64,000 bases of DNA, taken from Serratia odorifera (GTDB lineage Bacteria; Pseudomonadota; Gammaproteobacteria; Enterobacterales; Enterobacteriaceae). The translations under genes and the position numbers were made by a program. The notes under the pieces are model-generated. The model ran no database searches. It had not been told where the DNA came from and saw only the letters and a program-made list of their open reading frames with translations. The DNA lies in the NCBI RefSeq assembly GCF_900635445.1, contig NZ_LR134117.1, positions 4,960,001 through 5,024,000 of the forward strand, written 5' to 3'. This document shows, one piece after another, positions 9,908 to 19,823 of the stretch; positions within the stretch are counted from its first letter, which is position 1; each line of letters starts with the position of its first letter.

Positions 9908-12431
9908 TATTCTTTTCTCCTGTCAGCTGACGATCGGCATAGGTTTTCAACCCGACGCACACCACGTCACCGACCCAAATCGCCCCGCGTGCCTTGCTCA
10001 GGTCCAAATCCACCTCGCAGCGCTGGTTTTCACCGTGCTCAAAGTCGATCACCGGGAATTTCTTGTCGACGTCCATCACGAATTCGCCCTTGTCGTCGGT
10101 GCGCGTGCGGCCGATGTGATTCTTGATATCGGCATGGGTCAGCAGCGTGCCGTCCTCCGCCTTGATGCGGCCAAACACCGTCACCATCTGCTTTATTTCG
10201 GGCGTAATGACCGCCACGTTGCCCGGGTACAACGTCAGTCGGCTCTTGCGTTTGGTGATAATGTCGAAGCTTTCTGCCGAGTTCTTGTTGTTCATCAGTT
10301 CAATGTCATATTGGCCGTAGGGGGACAGCGGCAGATAGTTTTTGTTGCCGCTCAGCTTGACCACGCGCCCATCGACGCGCGCCGCCAGCAGCCCATCGTT
10401 TTCGATGCCGGTATTGAAGATGATGCCGGCGTTGCCCTCATTGCGGCCGCTGGCGGCAATGTTTTTCCCCTGCCAGCCCAGGCTGCCATTCGCGCTCAGG
10501 CTGGTATTGACATAACCGTCGGCGGAACTGCTGACGTTGACCGTCCCGGTGGAATATTTGGTATCGAAGCGGACATAGCCGCCGCCATTCAAGCTACTGT
10601 CACCCTGGGTGTCACCGGAAATGGCCCGTGACAGGTTGGCACCAACGGTACGAATTGGCCCATCTTGCAGCTCTTTACGTGCGGCAAGGTTAGCGGTGGT
10701 ATAACCGTTCTGATTGGAAATGCCGGCGCTGAACCAGTTCCCCAGCGGCAATGAGAAGTCCAAGGCAATATATTTACCGGTATCGGAGCCTGAGCGGCCG
10801 TTATTGTAACGCTGAACGCCGGCGCGCACGCCGAGCGTGCCATAGCGTCCGGTAAAAACATTTTGGTAAAAATCAACGTTATAGTAACGCGTATCGTTTT
10901 TGACATCGTCGTTATAGCTGACGCTCAAGGTACCCAGTTTGGGGGTTAACGCACCAAAGTTGAGCGTGCCGCCAATCGCACGGTTTTCCGCATCGCTTTG
11001 CAACAGCCTGCTGCCAATGCGGGTTTTCTCCTGATTCAGCCAGATCGAGCTGAAGCCGCCCGGCAGCGATGCGCTGAGGCTGTTCACCAGACTCCATGAA
11101 CTGTCCGATGCCGCCATGTTTTGCAGGGTAAACTGGATAGACTCGGTCAAGGGAAGCGAGAAACGCCCCTCGCCAACCGAATTGCCGTCAAACGAATAGC
11201 CGGACAGCGCCCAGTTGAGCGTTTGCAGGTTGCCGGTGGCGGATATCCCCGCCAGATAGGCATCTTTGGCAGCAATGTCATGGTCGTCTTGCCGCCGCCA
11301 GCGATCCATGCAGATCATCCCGCCCCAAACCTGCCAGGATAACGCGGCATTGGCGCCGCGATCGGGGCTGTACAGCTTATTGACGCGCTGCCGATGCCGG
11401 TTGACCACCTTGCCATTCACCACTACCGATACCTCCACGTCATAAATGCCGTACGGCAGATTCGCGGTATCCACTTCGTGGTTACCCATGGTGAAGTTCT
11501 GTACGCTGAGCAAGCGTCCATCACGAGACAAATGCACTTCGCCGGCCGAGGGGAAAAACACCACGATCGGCGTCAGCGATTGCGAATTGTCAAACACGGT
11601 GGAACTGGCGCGGTTGCCATAGGAAAAACCGTATATCTTACTGGCGTTAAGCGCGGTAACCGGCCCAAGCGACTGCAGGTTCCAGCTATCGAGCATACCG
11701 ACGGCAAAGCGCCGGCCGGCAAAATCACGCTCGTACATCGCCTTGTACCAGGTGACATCCTGATTATTGCTGCCAATGCCATACAGCGAACCGTTCAACT
11801 CGACATGATGCTCACGCAACGCCGTCACGCTGTTTAGCGAAAGGTAGCTCGAGGTATTGCCTTCACTGGCCTTGGCGCGGTAATCATAAATTCCCAGATC
11901 GTAATTGAGCGTGCTGCTGAGGGTATCGACGCTGGACGCGCCAATATCATTGGAACGCGCGCGCAACACCGTGCCAATCGCCGATTCTTTTACCACCAGT
12001 TGCAGATTGAGCTGACGGAAATTCAACGCCAGCCAGGCGTTTTCCGTCAGCTCAATACGTTGCTGCGGGTTAAAGCCGACGTTATTCAGCGCCTCAATCT
12101 GCCGGATGGTATCTTCGGTCAGACGGGCGCCGCCCTCATTATCTTCCAGCGTTATTTGGCGTATTTTCACCCCTTGCGCGTCGAGAAACAGCAACGCATG
12201 GCCGATACGCTGATCGTCTTTGATGCCTTTATTTTTCTCATAGTGCAGCAATAACGGGATACTCATGCCTTCGCGCAATGCCTGGCTGAAAGCCTGCGGT
12301 ATCAGCACGCCATCAATTTGCGTCAACCCTGCTGCCATCGCCGTTTGTGCCGGTAAAAGCGCAACAGGAATCATCACCGCGCCAGTCACCATCAACGAGT
12401 GGGTCAATACCTTACGCAGAGTCCTTTTCAC
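9897..12431 (-). CDS. ecpC: EcpC-like outer-membrane usher of the common pilus
   Basis: Outer-membrane assembly platform that exports and orders EcpA and EcpD subunits. The 844-residue product, close to E. coli EcpC (841), has an N-terminal signal sequence ending near AQTAMAA. Conserved stretches of this usher type include GGVIIPQAF-like DGVLIPQAFSQAL, SSYLSLNSVTALREHH, VHLSRDGRLLSVQNFTMGNHEVDT and the C-terminal NHIGRTRTDDKGEFVMDVDK domain. This usher family is related to the alpha-fimbrial (CS1/CFA) class rather than to FimD. The reading frame is undamaged, in contrast to ecpD and ecpE downstream. Confidence 0.96.
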   Translation of the reverse strand: MKRTLRKVLTHSLMVTGAVMIPVALLPAQTAMAAGLTQIDGVLIPQAFSQALREGMSIPLLLHYEKNKGIKDDQRIGHALLFLDAQGVKIRQITLEDNEGGARLTEDTIRQIEALNNVGFNPQQRIELTENAWLALNFRQLNLQLVVKESAIGTVLRARSNDIGASSVDTLSSTLNYDLGIYDYRAKASEGNTSSYLSLNSVTALREHHVELNGSLYGIGSNNQDVTWYKAMYERDFAGRRFAVGMLDSWNLQSLGPVTALNASKIYGFSYGNRASSTVFDNSQSLTPIVVFFPSAGEVHLSRDGRLLSVQNFTMGNHEVDTANLPYGIYDVEVSVVVNGKVVNRHRQRVNKLYSPDRGANAALSWQVWGGMICMDRWRRQDDHDIAAKDAYLAGISATGNLQTLNWALSGYSFDGNSVGEGRFSLPLTESIQFTLQNMAASDSSWSLVNSLSASLPGGFSSIWLNQEKTRIGSRLLQSDAENRAIGGTLNFGALTPKLGTLSVSYNDDVKNDTRYYNVDFYQNVFTGRYGTLGVRAGVQRYNNGRSGSDTGKYIALDFSLPLGNWFSAGISNQNGYTTANLAARKELQDGPIRTVGANLSRAISGDTQGDSSLNGGGYVRFDTKYSTGTVNVSSSADGYVNTSLSANGSLGWQGKNIAASGRNEGNAGIIFNTGIENDGLLAARVDGRVVKLSGNKNYLPLSPYGQYDIELMNNKNSAESFDIITKRKSRLTLYPGNVAVITPEIKQMVTVFGRIKAEDGTLLTHADIKNHIGRTRTDDKGEFVMDVDKKFPVIDFEHGENQRCEVDLDLSKARGAIWVGDVVCVGLKTYADRQLTGEKNNES

Positions 12432-12497
12432 ATCGGCCTCCCTTGTTCCATTGTCATGGCGCCCCTTCCTTGGTCATTGCACATCGGGTGTCGACGC

Positions 12498-13166
12498 TTA
12501 TTTCACCGGAATAAATCGCTCACCGTGCCACAGGGCCACTCGGCCTTTCTTGTCATTGACGTCAACCCGGCTAAAGGCCTTTTCTCTACCGGGCATCACG
12601 AAATAGTTTTCCTTGCACCCTTCGGGGGTTTTGTTGGTCCGGCAGGTGCCATAGGCCACCACCTTGAAGGTGGCATTGCCGGTATTTTTGATTTTTCCGT
12701 TGGTAAACTGGTAGTCGAAGCGGTCCTGGCGTGGCGCCACCACTAAAATGGTGCCGATACGCGCAGAAGTGGTCGCCACGGCATTGCGCCTGGCGTTATT
12801 TTCTTCTGCATCGCTCAAGGCCTGATCGAACCAGACAATGCGGTAATAACGCTCCTGGGCATCGCTCGGCCCGTTGTAATAAAAACGGATCACCTCGCGG
12901 GCGTTGGCTGGCAGCATCACGCTGGCCGGCGACAGCAGCATTTCGTCTTTCGACTCCATTGCCATCACCTGGCCGGATTCCAACGGGTTGGTAATGCGTT
13001 CAACGTTGATATTCACCAGACGGCCGCTGTCGGTAGTATTTTTAATTTCTTTCGTCAGGCGTGCCTGGTCGCTGTGCATAAAGGCGCTGATTTCCCCAAC
13101 GTCGAGGGCAAAGGCGGCCGGGCTCAGGGGAAGCAGCAGATAAAGGGCAAGATGGAATCGTTTCAT
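12498..13166 (-). CDS. ecpB: EcpB-like periplasmic pilus chaperone
   Basis: Chaperone that stabilises pilin subunits in the periplasm before delivery to the usher. The ATG at 13166 (MKRFHLALYLLLPLSPAAFA signal peptide) gives 222 residues, the E. coli EcpB length; the open frame extends 21 codons upstream without homology. The immunoglobulin-like chaperone domain shows DEMLLSPASVMLPANAREVIRFYYNG, the RYYRIVWFD strand and GTILVVAPRQDRFDYQF. It sits between ecpA and ecpC on the same strand. Confidence 0.95.
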   Translation of the reverse strand: MKRFHLALYLLLPLSPAAFALDVGEISAFMHSDQARLTKEIKNTTDSGRLVNINVERITNPLESGQVMAMESKDEMLLSPASVMLPANAREVIRFYYNGPSDAQERYYRIVWFDQALSDAEENNARRNAVATTSARIGTILVVAPRQDRFDYQFTNGKIKNTGNATFKVVAYGTCRTNKTPEGCKENYFVMPGREKAFSRVDVNDKKGRVALWHGERFIPVK

Positions 13167-13248
13167 GGCGCTATTCCAGATGGCAGTCATCAACAACGTG
13201 AATAAGCAGGGGGAAGTTCCCCCCTGCAAAATTCAAAAGCTCAGCGGA

Positions 13249-13836
13249 TTAGATAGTCCAGGTGGCGTTGAACTCGACGCTGACGTCACCGCTCCAGATC
13301 CCTTCTGGCAGCGTGGAGTAATCGGTAACTGCCGTGGTGCCATCGGTAGTTGCGCCAATAATGCTGAAGGTGAACTGATCCTGTGCACTACTACGGCTGG
13401 CCACGTTATAGCCGTTTGACAGCGCGCTCAGGTTGCCGCCCAGAATACCGTTGGCGGTATCAATCATGGTGGTTTCTGCCGTTTTCACTACCTCGGTACC
13501 GTTATAGTTCACGCCCACATCCAACGTCGAGCCAGAGGTGTCGAGCTGCGTCAGCGTGTTGGAAACCAGCTTGGAAGTCAGTTTGAACGCCGTCGCCGTG
13601 GCATCACCTTCTACCGTGACGTCGAACAGGCCTTTCTGGCTGTTAAAACCCTTGATGCCTTCCGCGTACTGGAAAGTCAGACTGCCAATCGGCGTTACTA
13701 CCAGTTTGCTGCTGGTGTCTTTCTTGGCGGTTGCCGACCAGGTTGCCAAGGCCTGCGCGGTAACGTCGGCAGCTTGAGCGGCGTTCACCGCGACAAATGC
13801 AGAAACGATAGCCAATGCCAGTGTCATTTTTTTCAT
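13249..13836 (-). CDS. ecpA: EcpA major pilin of the E. coli common pilus type
   Basis: Main structural subunit of the Ecp (Mat) pilus, involved in biofilm and epithelial adherence. The 195 residues equal E. coli EcpA in length and are nearly identical over long stretches, for example ATWSATAKKDTSSKLVVTP, QYAEGIKGFNSQKGLFDV and the C-terminal LPEGIWSGDVSVEF. The signal peptide is MKKMTLALAIVSAFVAVNAAQA. The start follows GGGAGTTTTACC. It is first in the operon, so the ecp promoter should lie in the 687 bp upstream. Confidence 0.97.
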   Translation of the reverse strand: MKKMTLALAIVSAFVAVNAAQAADVTAQALATWSATAKKDTSSKLVVTPIGSLTFQYAEGIKGFNSQKGLFDVTVEGDATATAFKLTSKLVSNTLTQLDTSGSTLDVGVNYNGTEVVKTAETTMIDTANGILGGNLSALSNGYNVASRSSAQDQFTFSIIGATTDGTTAVTDYSTLPEGIWSGDVSVEFNATWTI

Positions 13837-14522
13837 GGTAAAACTCCCTTAAATGTTGAATGCGTTCTCTTTCGTCCTTTGACGTGACGTGCTGTGTCAT
13901 CTCCACTTTGCTCTGGCAAGCCAGCTACCAGCGGGACATCTCTCCCGGCGATATCCGCCAAAACGATGATGTCGACGAATGACAGGAAAATCTTAACGCC
14001 AAACCAATCCAAAAGAATCATTAACTATTAAAAGTCAAAAATTTAGTAATTAATTCTATTTTTAATATAAATAAATGTAATTTAAGGTATAAAATACAAG
14101 GCGAGAGATTCAAAGCAGAACAAGCCCCTTGAGATTTTGCCTACCAAGCAGCAATTAACCACGCTCGTTGCAAGGGATCATGTCCCGCACTGCACACCAT
14201 GCCGCGCGGTAAGTTATCGGACCGTGGACCTTATCTTCAGCATGGCTACGCGTGCCCTATAGCGGCACACCCCACATCCAGCCGACGTGTCATCAGGGCA
14301 ACGGCAGGCAAGACTGTGCACATTCGCCGGATGGCCGGGTTTATGCATAGGCACCAGGGGCTAACGACAGGGAATAGTCTGAGAGATGCTCAGCATTGAT
14401 GGCCTGGTATCGGTTGTCTGCTGCGCTTCGGCGGGGGGAGCGGTTTTATGCCGCAGCAGCAAAATGCCGGATAGCGCATCCGGCATTCAAAACGTACCGA
14501 TCGGAATCAGCAAAGGAGGGAG
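13837..14522. promoter_or_regulatory. Long ecp upstream region, no gene seen
   Basis: This stretch between ecpA and the LuxR-type gene, both on the minus strand, holds no convincing coding region. Positions 14005-14105 are very AT-rich (runs of A/T around AATTAATTCTATTTTTAATAT), typical of H-NS/IHF-controlled fimbrial promoters. The part from 14110 to 14460 is ordinary GC content with only shadow-like short frames. The ecp promoter presumably lies in the AT-rich part, but I cannot fix its -35/-10. Confidence 0.5.
14462..14491 (-). terminator. Intrinsic terminator after the LuxR-type gene
   Basis: On the minus strand ATGCCGGAT and ATCCGGCAT form a perfect 9-bp stem around a short loop, followed by TTT. 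It lies 32 bp after the stop codon of the LuxR-type regulator and would insulate the ecp promoter region from it. Confidence 0.75.
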
Positions 14523-15200
14523 TTATATGGCACGTTTACGCAGTGTCAGTAACATCTTGATAAAACCGGTCCGCGTCGAACACAATTTGTTCAAGATATT
14601 GCGTTTATGGCTGCTGACCGTCTTATACGCCAACCGCGTGCTGATGGCGATGCGTTGCGGGGTCAGGCCAGCGACCATCATCGCCATGATGCGCCATTCG
14701 CTGCCGGAAAGCCCTTTCACCGGTGCAGGACAAGGGTGGCGCAGCAGCGTTTGTGCAATGCACGGGCTTTGATAACCCTGCCCGGCACGGGCGGATTCGA
14801 TACCGGTCAGTAATAACGCCATGCCATCGCGTTTTGATACGAGCGCTATCTGCGGTATCGATGCCAATAGATGCAACACGCTGTAATTTTCTATATCGGT
14901 AAATACTACCCAGGCGGTTTCCGGCCACAGATTTTTTGCTTCCAATATAAAACGTACGCCGTCGATCACCCGTTCGTTGACACCGTAAAGCTCCATAATC
15001 ACCGTTTGACGTGGCTGCATTTCCAGAGCCGCGGTGATCTGATTAAAGGCTACCGCTTGGTATAAACCAATAATGCTGGGCTGTAACAGCACCATTAATC
15101 CCTCATGAACCCAGGAAACCGGGTCATAAAATATAAAATTACCTGCTTCCATCTTTATTTGCATAGGTTCCATTGCGATATCATCCTTGCAGAATGGCAC
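14523..15200 (-). CDS. LuxR-type regulator with degenerate receiver domain, probable ecp regulator
   Basis: Cytoplasmic DNA-binding protein of up to 225 residues. The C-terminal third is a LuxR/FixJ-type helix-turn-helix (LSGSEWRIMAMMVAGLTPQ, then TRLAYKTVSSHKRNILNKL). The N-terminal part looks like an RcsA/RcsB-style receiver fold, but the usual phosphoacceptor position reads VIMELYG with Glu instead of Asp, so it is unlikely to be phosphorylated. It does not resemble E. coli EcpR (MatA) beyond the HTH, although it occupies a comparable place upstream of ecpA. The start could also be Met10 or Met17. Its role as the ecp regulator is inferred from position only. Confidence 0.75.
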   Translation of the reverse strand: MPFCKDDIAMEPMQIKMEAGNFIFYDPVSWVHEGLMVLLQPSIIGLYQAVAFNQITAALEMQPRQTVIMELYGVNERVIDGVRFILEAKNLWPETAWVVFTDIENYSVLHLLASIPQIALVSKRDGMALLLTGIESARAGQGYQSPCIAQTLLRHPCPAPVKGLSGSEWRIMAMMVAGLTPQRIAISTRLAYKTVSSHKRNILNKLCSTRTGFIKMLLTLRKRAI

Positions 15201-15289
15201 CGGTTGGCGTCGCGGATTTATTGTTCGGCATCACGCCTGAACTTTAGCCATACGTCAACACACGTCCCAGATTTAAATGTTTTACCCAT

Positions 15290-16111
15290 TCAGTGAAATT
15301 GTTCATCTTGCAGGCCATAACAGACCTCCACGCGATATTCGCGTAATATTTTGCACTTCAGAAGAAACAGGCGAGATATGCCCGATATGTAGGTATGAAC
15401 CTGATTACTGCGTACCGCCAAAATATACTCATCGGCATTACAATTGCCGGGCTTGGTGTTGGCATACGATAAAATATCGCGATTAAAAGAGCCCTGAGCG
15501 GTAAAAGCCAAGCCGGAGGTCGACATAAATACCTTGCAGCGATCGGTCGCACCGATAAACCGTTCCTGGTTACTGCCGTAACTGGTGAAGTAAATGGTCA
15601 TGCCGACTGCCAGAGCGATCAGCAGCACCAGGGCAACGCCGATCGCCGCCCAACGGCGCCACGGCCGCCTTTTCTTCCGTGGGGGTGCCACGCGCGCGTC
15701 CACCGTGGGCAACCGATCCGACACCGCGGCGGCGATAATGTCTTCTTCGCTTATCGCCGATGTGGTGGACGGCTCATCCGCGCATTCGATTGCTATATCG
15801 CGGCTAAGCATAAATCCAACCTTTGGTACGGTAATAATCACCTCGTCATCAATCCCCAATGTCTTGAGTATGCGACGTAATTTACTGACACACTGATTGA
15901 GATTATTATTACTTGATACCATACCGTAATCATCCCACACCTTACGAAATATCACTTCACGGCTAACCGGTTCCCCATGATTGATAATCAATAGCAACAA
16001 CAGGCGTTTGGTGGGATTGGAAACGGCAAGAGGATCATCAGAAAAATCCATTAAACTCAGGCTTCCGCTGTCTGCATCAAAAAGAACATGTCCATTGATT
16101 CTATATTTCAT
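15290..16111 (-). CDS. ToxR/CadC-like membrane-bound transcriptional regulator
   Basis: One-component regulator, about 273 residues from the ATG at 16111 (a GTG three codons earlier is possible). The N-terminal winged helix of the OmpR/ToxR type spans roughly residues 1-105 (NPTKRLLLLLIINHG, SREVIFRKVWDDYG, NQCVSKLRRILK, VPKVGFMLS). A charged linker with PPRKKRRPWRRW precedes one hydrophobic membrane helix near residues 163-185. The C-terminal ~80 residues would be periplasmic and contain four cysteines (DRCKVF, GNCNADE, LKCKIL, VCYGLQ) that may form disulfides. No two-component partner is present. It lies next to the LuxR-type gene and ecp, so control of the pilus is plausible but unproven. 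Confidence 0.82.
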   Translation of the reverse strand: MKYRINGHVLFDADSGSLSLMDFSDDPLAVSNPTKRLLLLLIINHGEPVSREVIFRKVWDDYGMVSSNNNLNQCVSKLRRILKTLGIDDEVIITVPKVGFMLSRDIAIECADEPSTTSAISEEDIIAAAVSDRLPTVDARVAPPRKKRRPWRRWAAIGVALVLLIALAVGMTIYFTSYGSNQERFIGATDRCKVFMSTSGLAFTAQGSFNRDILSYANTKPGNCNADEYILAVRSNQVHTYISGISRLFLLKCKILREYRVEVCYGLQDEQFH

Positions 16112-16547
16112 GGTATCCACTGTTGTATCTGGCGATGGGCGTTGTATGTTTTAAAAACATTAATCAATGCCTAAAAAAGTTAATTAAATTATAATAATTA
16201 TCTCATTTTGATTTAAATCAATTAATTAGCCGCCATCCCCATAGCGCTCCACCCAAAGACTTTCGTTGGCATAGGAAAATTCTCATAGGTATTAATTCAA
16301 GGTTATACAAACCCGAGGCTTATTGATATAATTAATTTTAAATTTAGATAAAGTTAGTTTTTTATTTTGCCGATAAGGTTATTTTACGATTTAAATTCTT
16401 ATAGAGTGCACTTATCAGTTTCTTTTAATGCCAAAATCATTTACATAAAACGATAAATAAATCTACATATCGGATTAAAATCGCCGTATGCAAATGCCGT
16501 TGTCTGAGCGGCATGGTAACCCGCTCACCGCCAGCGGTAACAAATTA
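16112..16547. other. AT-rich non-coding stretch
   Basis: About 440 bp upstream of the ToxR-like gene and downstream of ygbI with no credible gene. From 16140 to 16480 it is strongly AT-rich with many A/T runs. It should contain the promoter of the ToxR-like regulator; I cannot assign exact elements. Confidence 0.5.
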
Positions 16548-16583
16548 GGGGTAAAACGAAACTAACCCGCTTCGTTCTACCCC
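16548..16583. terminator. Long hairpin after ygbI
   Basis: GGGGTAAAACGAA and TTCGTTCTACCCC form a 13-bp stem with one mismatch and a 10-base loop, 14 bp beyond the ygbI stop. The minus-strand side is followed by TAATTTG, a weak T tract. It probably ends ygbI transcription. Confidence 0.6.
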
Positions 16584-16596
16584 GACAAAGGGGCTT

Positions 16597-17370
16597 TTAC
16601 TCTCCCGCGATCATCAGCGCGATATTTGCCTGCAAGATTGCGTCGCGCGCGCTTTCCGGCAAATGGACGTCAGTAATAATGGTATCAAAGACGCCGATCG
16701 GCAACGCCAGATAGGTTGCCACCTTGCCATACTTTGAGCTGTCGCTTAACAGTACCCGGCGTCGGCTGGCGTCGATAATCGCCTGCTTGACCATCACCTT
16801 GTCTTCGTTTGGCGTCGACAGGCCGCGCATGCTCCATGACGAAGCGGAAATAAAGGCCAGATCGATGAACAGATTGCGTAACGCCTGAGCGGCGGCGGCT
16901 CCAACGCAGGAACGGTTCTCGCGACATACCGTACCGCCGGTGTGAATGATTTTGCACTGGCTGGTTTCTATCAGGTAGCCGGCGATAACAAAGTCATTGG
17001 TCACCACCGTTAAATCATCACGTTCGCCAATCTGCCTGGCCAATGCCAGCGTGGTAGTGCCTGCGTCCAGATAAATACAGCTGTTGGGCGGGATCTGGCG
17101 CGCGGCCAGCGCGCCGATGGCCGCCTTCTGCTGGCTGGACATGCCTTCTTTATCTTGATGGGAAGGTTCAATCGCCACCCGCTCTGCAGACTGCACACCG
17201 CCGGACACCGTTACCACCGCCCCCTGCTCTTCCAGTTTCTGCAGATCCCGGCGGATGGTCATATGCGACACCGCCAACCGTTCGGTCAGTTCTGCGATAC
17301 TGACCACGCCACGTTCAGCGACCAGAGCCAGAATTTGTTGATGACGTTCTACAGGGATCACGGCTTTCAC
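16597..17370 (-). CDS. ygbI: DeoR/GlpR-family repressor YgbI
   Basis: Probable repressor of the adjacent ltnD-otn operon, acting as a sugar-phosphate-responsive DeoR-family protein. The 257-residue product has an N-terminal winged helix (VSIAELTERLAVSHMTIRRD, residues ~22-41). The C-terminal sensor domain includes the DAGTTTLALA loop near residues 102-111, the VVTNDF strand and GTVCRENRSCVG. In E. coli ygbI is likewise divergent from ygbJKLMN. The 273-bp intergenic region up to ltnD is AT-rich near the ltnD start and should hold both promoters. The inducer is not known from sequence. Confidence 0.88.
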   Translation of the reverse strand: MKAVIPVERHQQILALVAERGVVSIAELTERLAVSHMTIRRDLQKLEEQGAVVTVSGGVQSAERVAIEPSHQDKEGMSSQQKAAIGALAARQIPPNSCIYLDAGTTTLALARQIGERDDLTVVTNDFVIAGYLIETSQCKIIHTGGTVCRENRSCVGAAAAQALRNLFIDLAFISASSWSMRGLSTPNEDKVMVKQAIIDASRRRVLLSDSSKYGKVATYLALPIGVFDTIITDVHLPESARDAILQANIALMIAGE

Positions 17371-17643
17371 TCATCTCGTTAGTGATAATAAATGTGATTT
17401 TACGTCAATTTTCGTGCTGGCACAGCTCCACTTTATCAGCACGTGATCGTCATCCCAATGAAAACATTCATTACATAACATTTAAAAACAAAAGGTTAAA
17501 TCATCCACCTTGTGACACTCTGCCCTATTCCCTGATAAATTTAACTGTTAATTATTGTGAAGACGATCACCTACACGACGTAAAAAAACGCTTATATTTA
17601 ACACAACAAAACAAATTATCACTAAAATTAACACGAGGTAGTT

Positions 17644-18558
17644 ATGACACAGCCAGGTGATTACGCCGTTTGCATCGTCGGTTTGGGATCAATGGGCATG
17701 GGCGCAGCACAGTCGTGCGTCAAGGCCGGTTTGTCCACCTACGGTGTCGATCTTAACCCGCAGGCATTAGCGACGCTGCAACAGGCTGGCGCCAAACAGG
17801 CCGCCACCAGCGCAGAAGCCTTCGCCAGCGACCTGAACGCCGTGGTGTTGCTGGTGGTGAATGCCGCGCAGGTCAAACAGATTCTGTTTGGCGATAACGG
17901 ACTGGCTGCGCGACTGAAACCCGGCACGCCGGTGATGGTGTCTTCAACCATCTCCGCCGCCGATGCCCAGGAGATCGAGCGCCAGCTGCTGGCACAGGGA
18001 CTGCTCATGCTGGATGCACCGGTGTCCGGCGGCGCAGCCAAGGCGGCCGCTGGAGAAATGACCGTCATGGCCTCCGGCAGCACGGAGGCGTTTGCACTAC
18101 TGCAACCGGTGCTGGATGCGGTGGCCGGCAAGGTGTATCGCATCGGCGAACAGATCGGTCTCGGCGCTACGGTGAAGATTATCCACCAGCTACTGGCCGG
18201 CGTGCACATCGCCGCCGGCGCCGAAGCGATGGCGCTGGCCGCCCGTGCCGGTATCCCGCTGGACGTGATGTACGACGTGGTCACCAATGCGGCCGGCAAT
18301 TCCTGGATGTTTGAAAACCGCATGCGCCACGTGGTCGACGGCGACTACACGCCAAAATCGGCGGTAGACATCTTCGTCAAGGATCTGGGACTGGTGGCCG
18401 ATACCGCCAAAGCGTTGCATTTCCCGCTGCCGCTCGCCTCCACCGCCTTCAATATGTTTACCTCCGCCAGCAATGCCGGCTACGGTAAAGAGGACGATAG
18501 CGCAGTGATCAAGATTTTCTCCGGCATTAACCTGCCACAGAAGAAGGAGCAGCCATAA
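17644..18558 (+). CDS. ltnD: L-threonate dehydrogenase LtnD
   Basis: NAD-dependent beta-hydroxyacid dehydrogenase that oxidises L-threonate to 2-oxo-tetronate, first step of the YgbJKLM-type pathway. The 304 residues show the Rossmann motif VGLGSMGMGAA near residues 12-22, the substrate-binding signature DAPVSGGAAKAA mid-protein, and the catalytic lysine helix VKIIHQLLAGVHIAA. The start follows GAGGTAGTT. The stop overlaps the ATG of otnK, indicating translational coupling. Which four-carbon acid is used in this organism is inferred from the E. coli/Haemophilus family. Confidence 0.93.
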   Translation: MTQPGDYAVCIVGLGSMGMGAAQSCVKAGLSTYGVDLNPQALATLQQAGAKQAATSAEAFASDLNAVVLLVVNAAQVKQILFGDNGLAARLKPGTPVMVSSTISAADAQEIERQLLAQGLLMLDAPVSGGAAKAAAGEMTVMASGSTEAFALLQPVLDAVAGKVYRIGEQIGLGATVKIIHQLLAGVHIAAGAEAMALAARAGIPLDVMYDVVTNAAGNSWMFENRMRHVVDGDYTPKSAVDIFVKDLGLVADTAKALHFPLPLASTAFNMFTSASNAGYGKEDDSAVIKIFSGINLPQKKEQP

Positions 18559-19823
18559 TGTTGCTGGGGGTTATTGCAGACGATTTTACCGGCGCCACCG
18601 ATATCGCCAGTTTTCTGGTGGAAAACGGTCTGCCGACGGTACAGCTCAACGGCGTGCCGCAGGATGACAGCCCGCTGGCCGCGCAGGCGGTGGTGATCGG
18701 CCTGAAGTCACGTTCATGCCCAGTGGAACAGGCGGTCGAACAATCGCTACAGGCGCTGGCCTGGCTGCAACGCCAGGGTTGCCAACAATTCTATTTCAAA
18801 TATTGCTCCACCTTCGACAGTACCACGCAGGGCAATATCGGCCCGGTTTACCGACGCGCTGCTCAACGCGTTGGGCGAAAGCCAGACGGTGATTTCACCT
18901 GCACTGCCGGTGAACGGCCGCACGGTATATCAAGGCTATCTGTTTGTTATGGATCAGTTGCTGTCTGAATCCGGCATGCGCCACCACCCGGTGACGCCGA
19001 TGACCGACAGTAACCTGCTGCGTTTGATGGAAGCGCAGGCAGAAGGCCGCTGCGGCCTGGTCAACGCCAGCGAAATCGATCGCGGTGCCACGGTGGTTCA
19101 GGACAAACTGCGCCAGCTGGCGCAGCAGGACGTGCGCTATGCGGTGCTGGACGCCCTGAACGAACAGCACCTGCTGACACAGGGCCAGGCGCTGAAAGAC
19201 ATGAAACTGGTGACCGGCGGTTCCGGCCTGGCGATTGGCCTGGCGCGCCAATGGGCGCAACCGGGTCACAGCAAGGCACAGGCCGCCGGAGCACCGCAGG
19301 GAGCCAAAGCGGTGGTACTGTCCGGATCCTGTTCTACCATGACCAACCGGCAGGTCGCCTGCTATCGTCAACAGGCAGCCTCACATGCCATTGATGTGGC
19401 ACGCTGTATCACCGCCGACGATCGTGCGGCCTATGCTGGCGAATTAAGTGCCTGGGTACAGCAACACGCCGACACCAACGCGCTGGCCCGCTGGTGTACG
19501 CCACCGCCGAACCGGACACCCTGCAACAAATCCAGCGCCAGTATGGGGTAGACGCCGCCAGTCATGCGGTCGAAGCGCTGTTCGCCGCACTGGTGAAACA
19601 GCTGCAACAGGCCGGATTCAGCCGCTTTATCGTTGCCGGTGGTGAAACCTCCGGCGTGGTGACTCAGGCGCTGGCCATCCGCGGTTTCCACATTGGGCCA
19701 TGCATTTCACCCGGCGTGCCCTGGGTGCGCGCCATCGAACAACCGGTCTCACTGGCCCTGAAATCGGGCAATTTTGGCGATGAAAACTTTTTTGCCAGGG
19801 CACAAACGGAGTTTCCGCTATGA
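18558..19823 (+). pseudogene. otnK: 3-oxo-tetronate kinase OtnK, two compensating frameshifts
   Basis: ATP-dependent kinase (former DUF1537) that phosphorylates 3-oxo-tetronate at O4. The N-terminal motif IADDFTGATDIASFL (residues 6-20) and the C-terminal nucleotide-binding motifs VLSGSCSTMTNRQ and VAGGETSGVVTQAL are present. The frame leaves at an extra T near 18848, after GNIGPV, and returns at a missing C near 19487, before PLVYATAEPDT. The two indels cancel, giving 421 residues, about the family length. Because the intervening frame is fully homologous, an uncorrected translation would be wrong in the middle. Probably functional; the indels look like sequence error. Confidence 0.9.

Noticed and set aside
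14199..14399. 66-codon frame in the ecp upstream region
   Set aside because: No ribosome site, no resemblance to a known regulator, and Arg/His-rich composition typical of chance frames.
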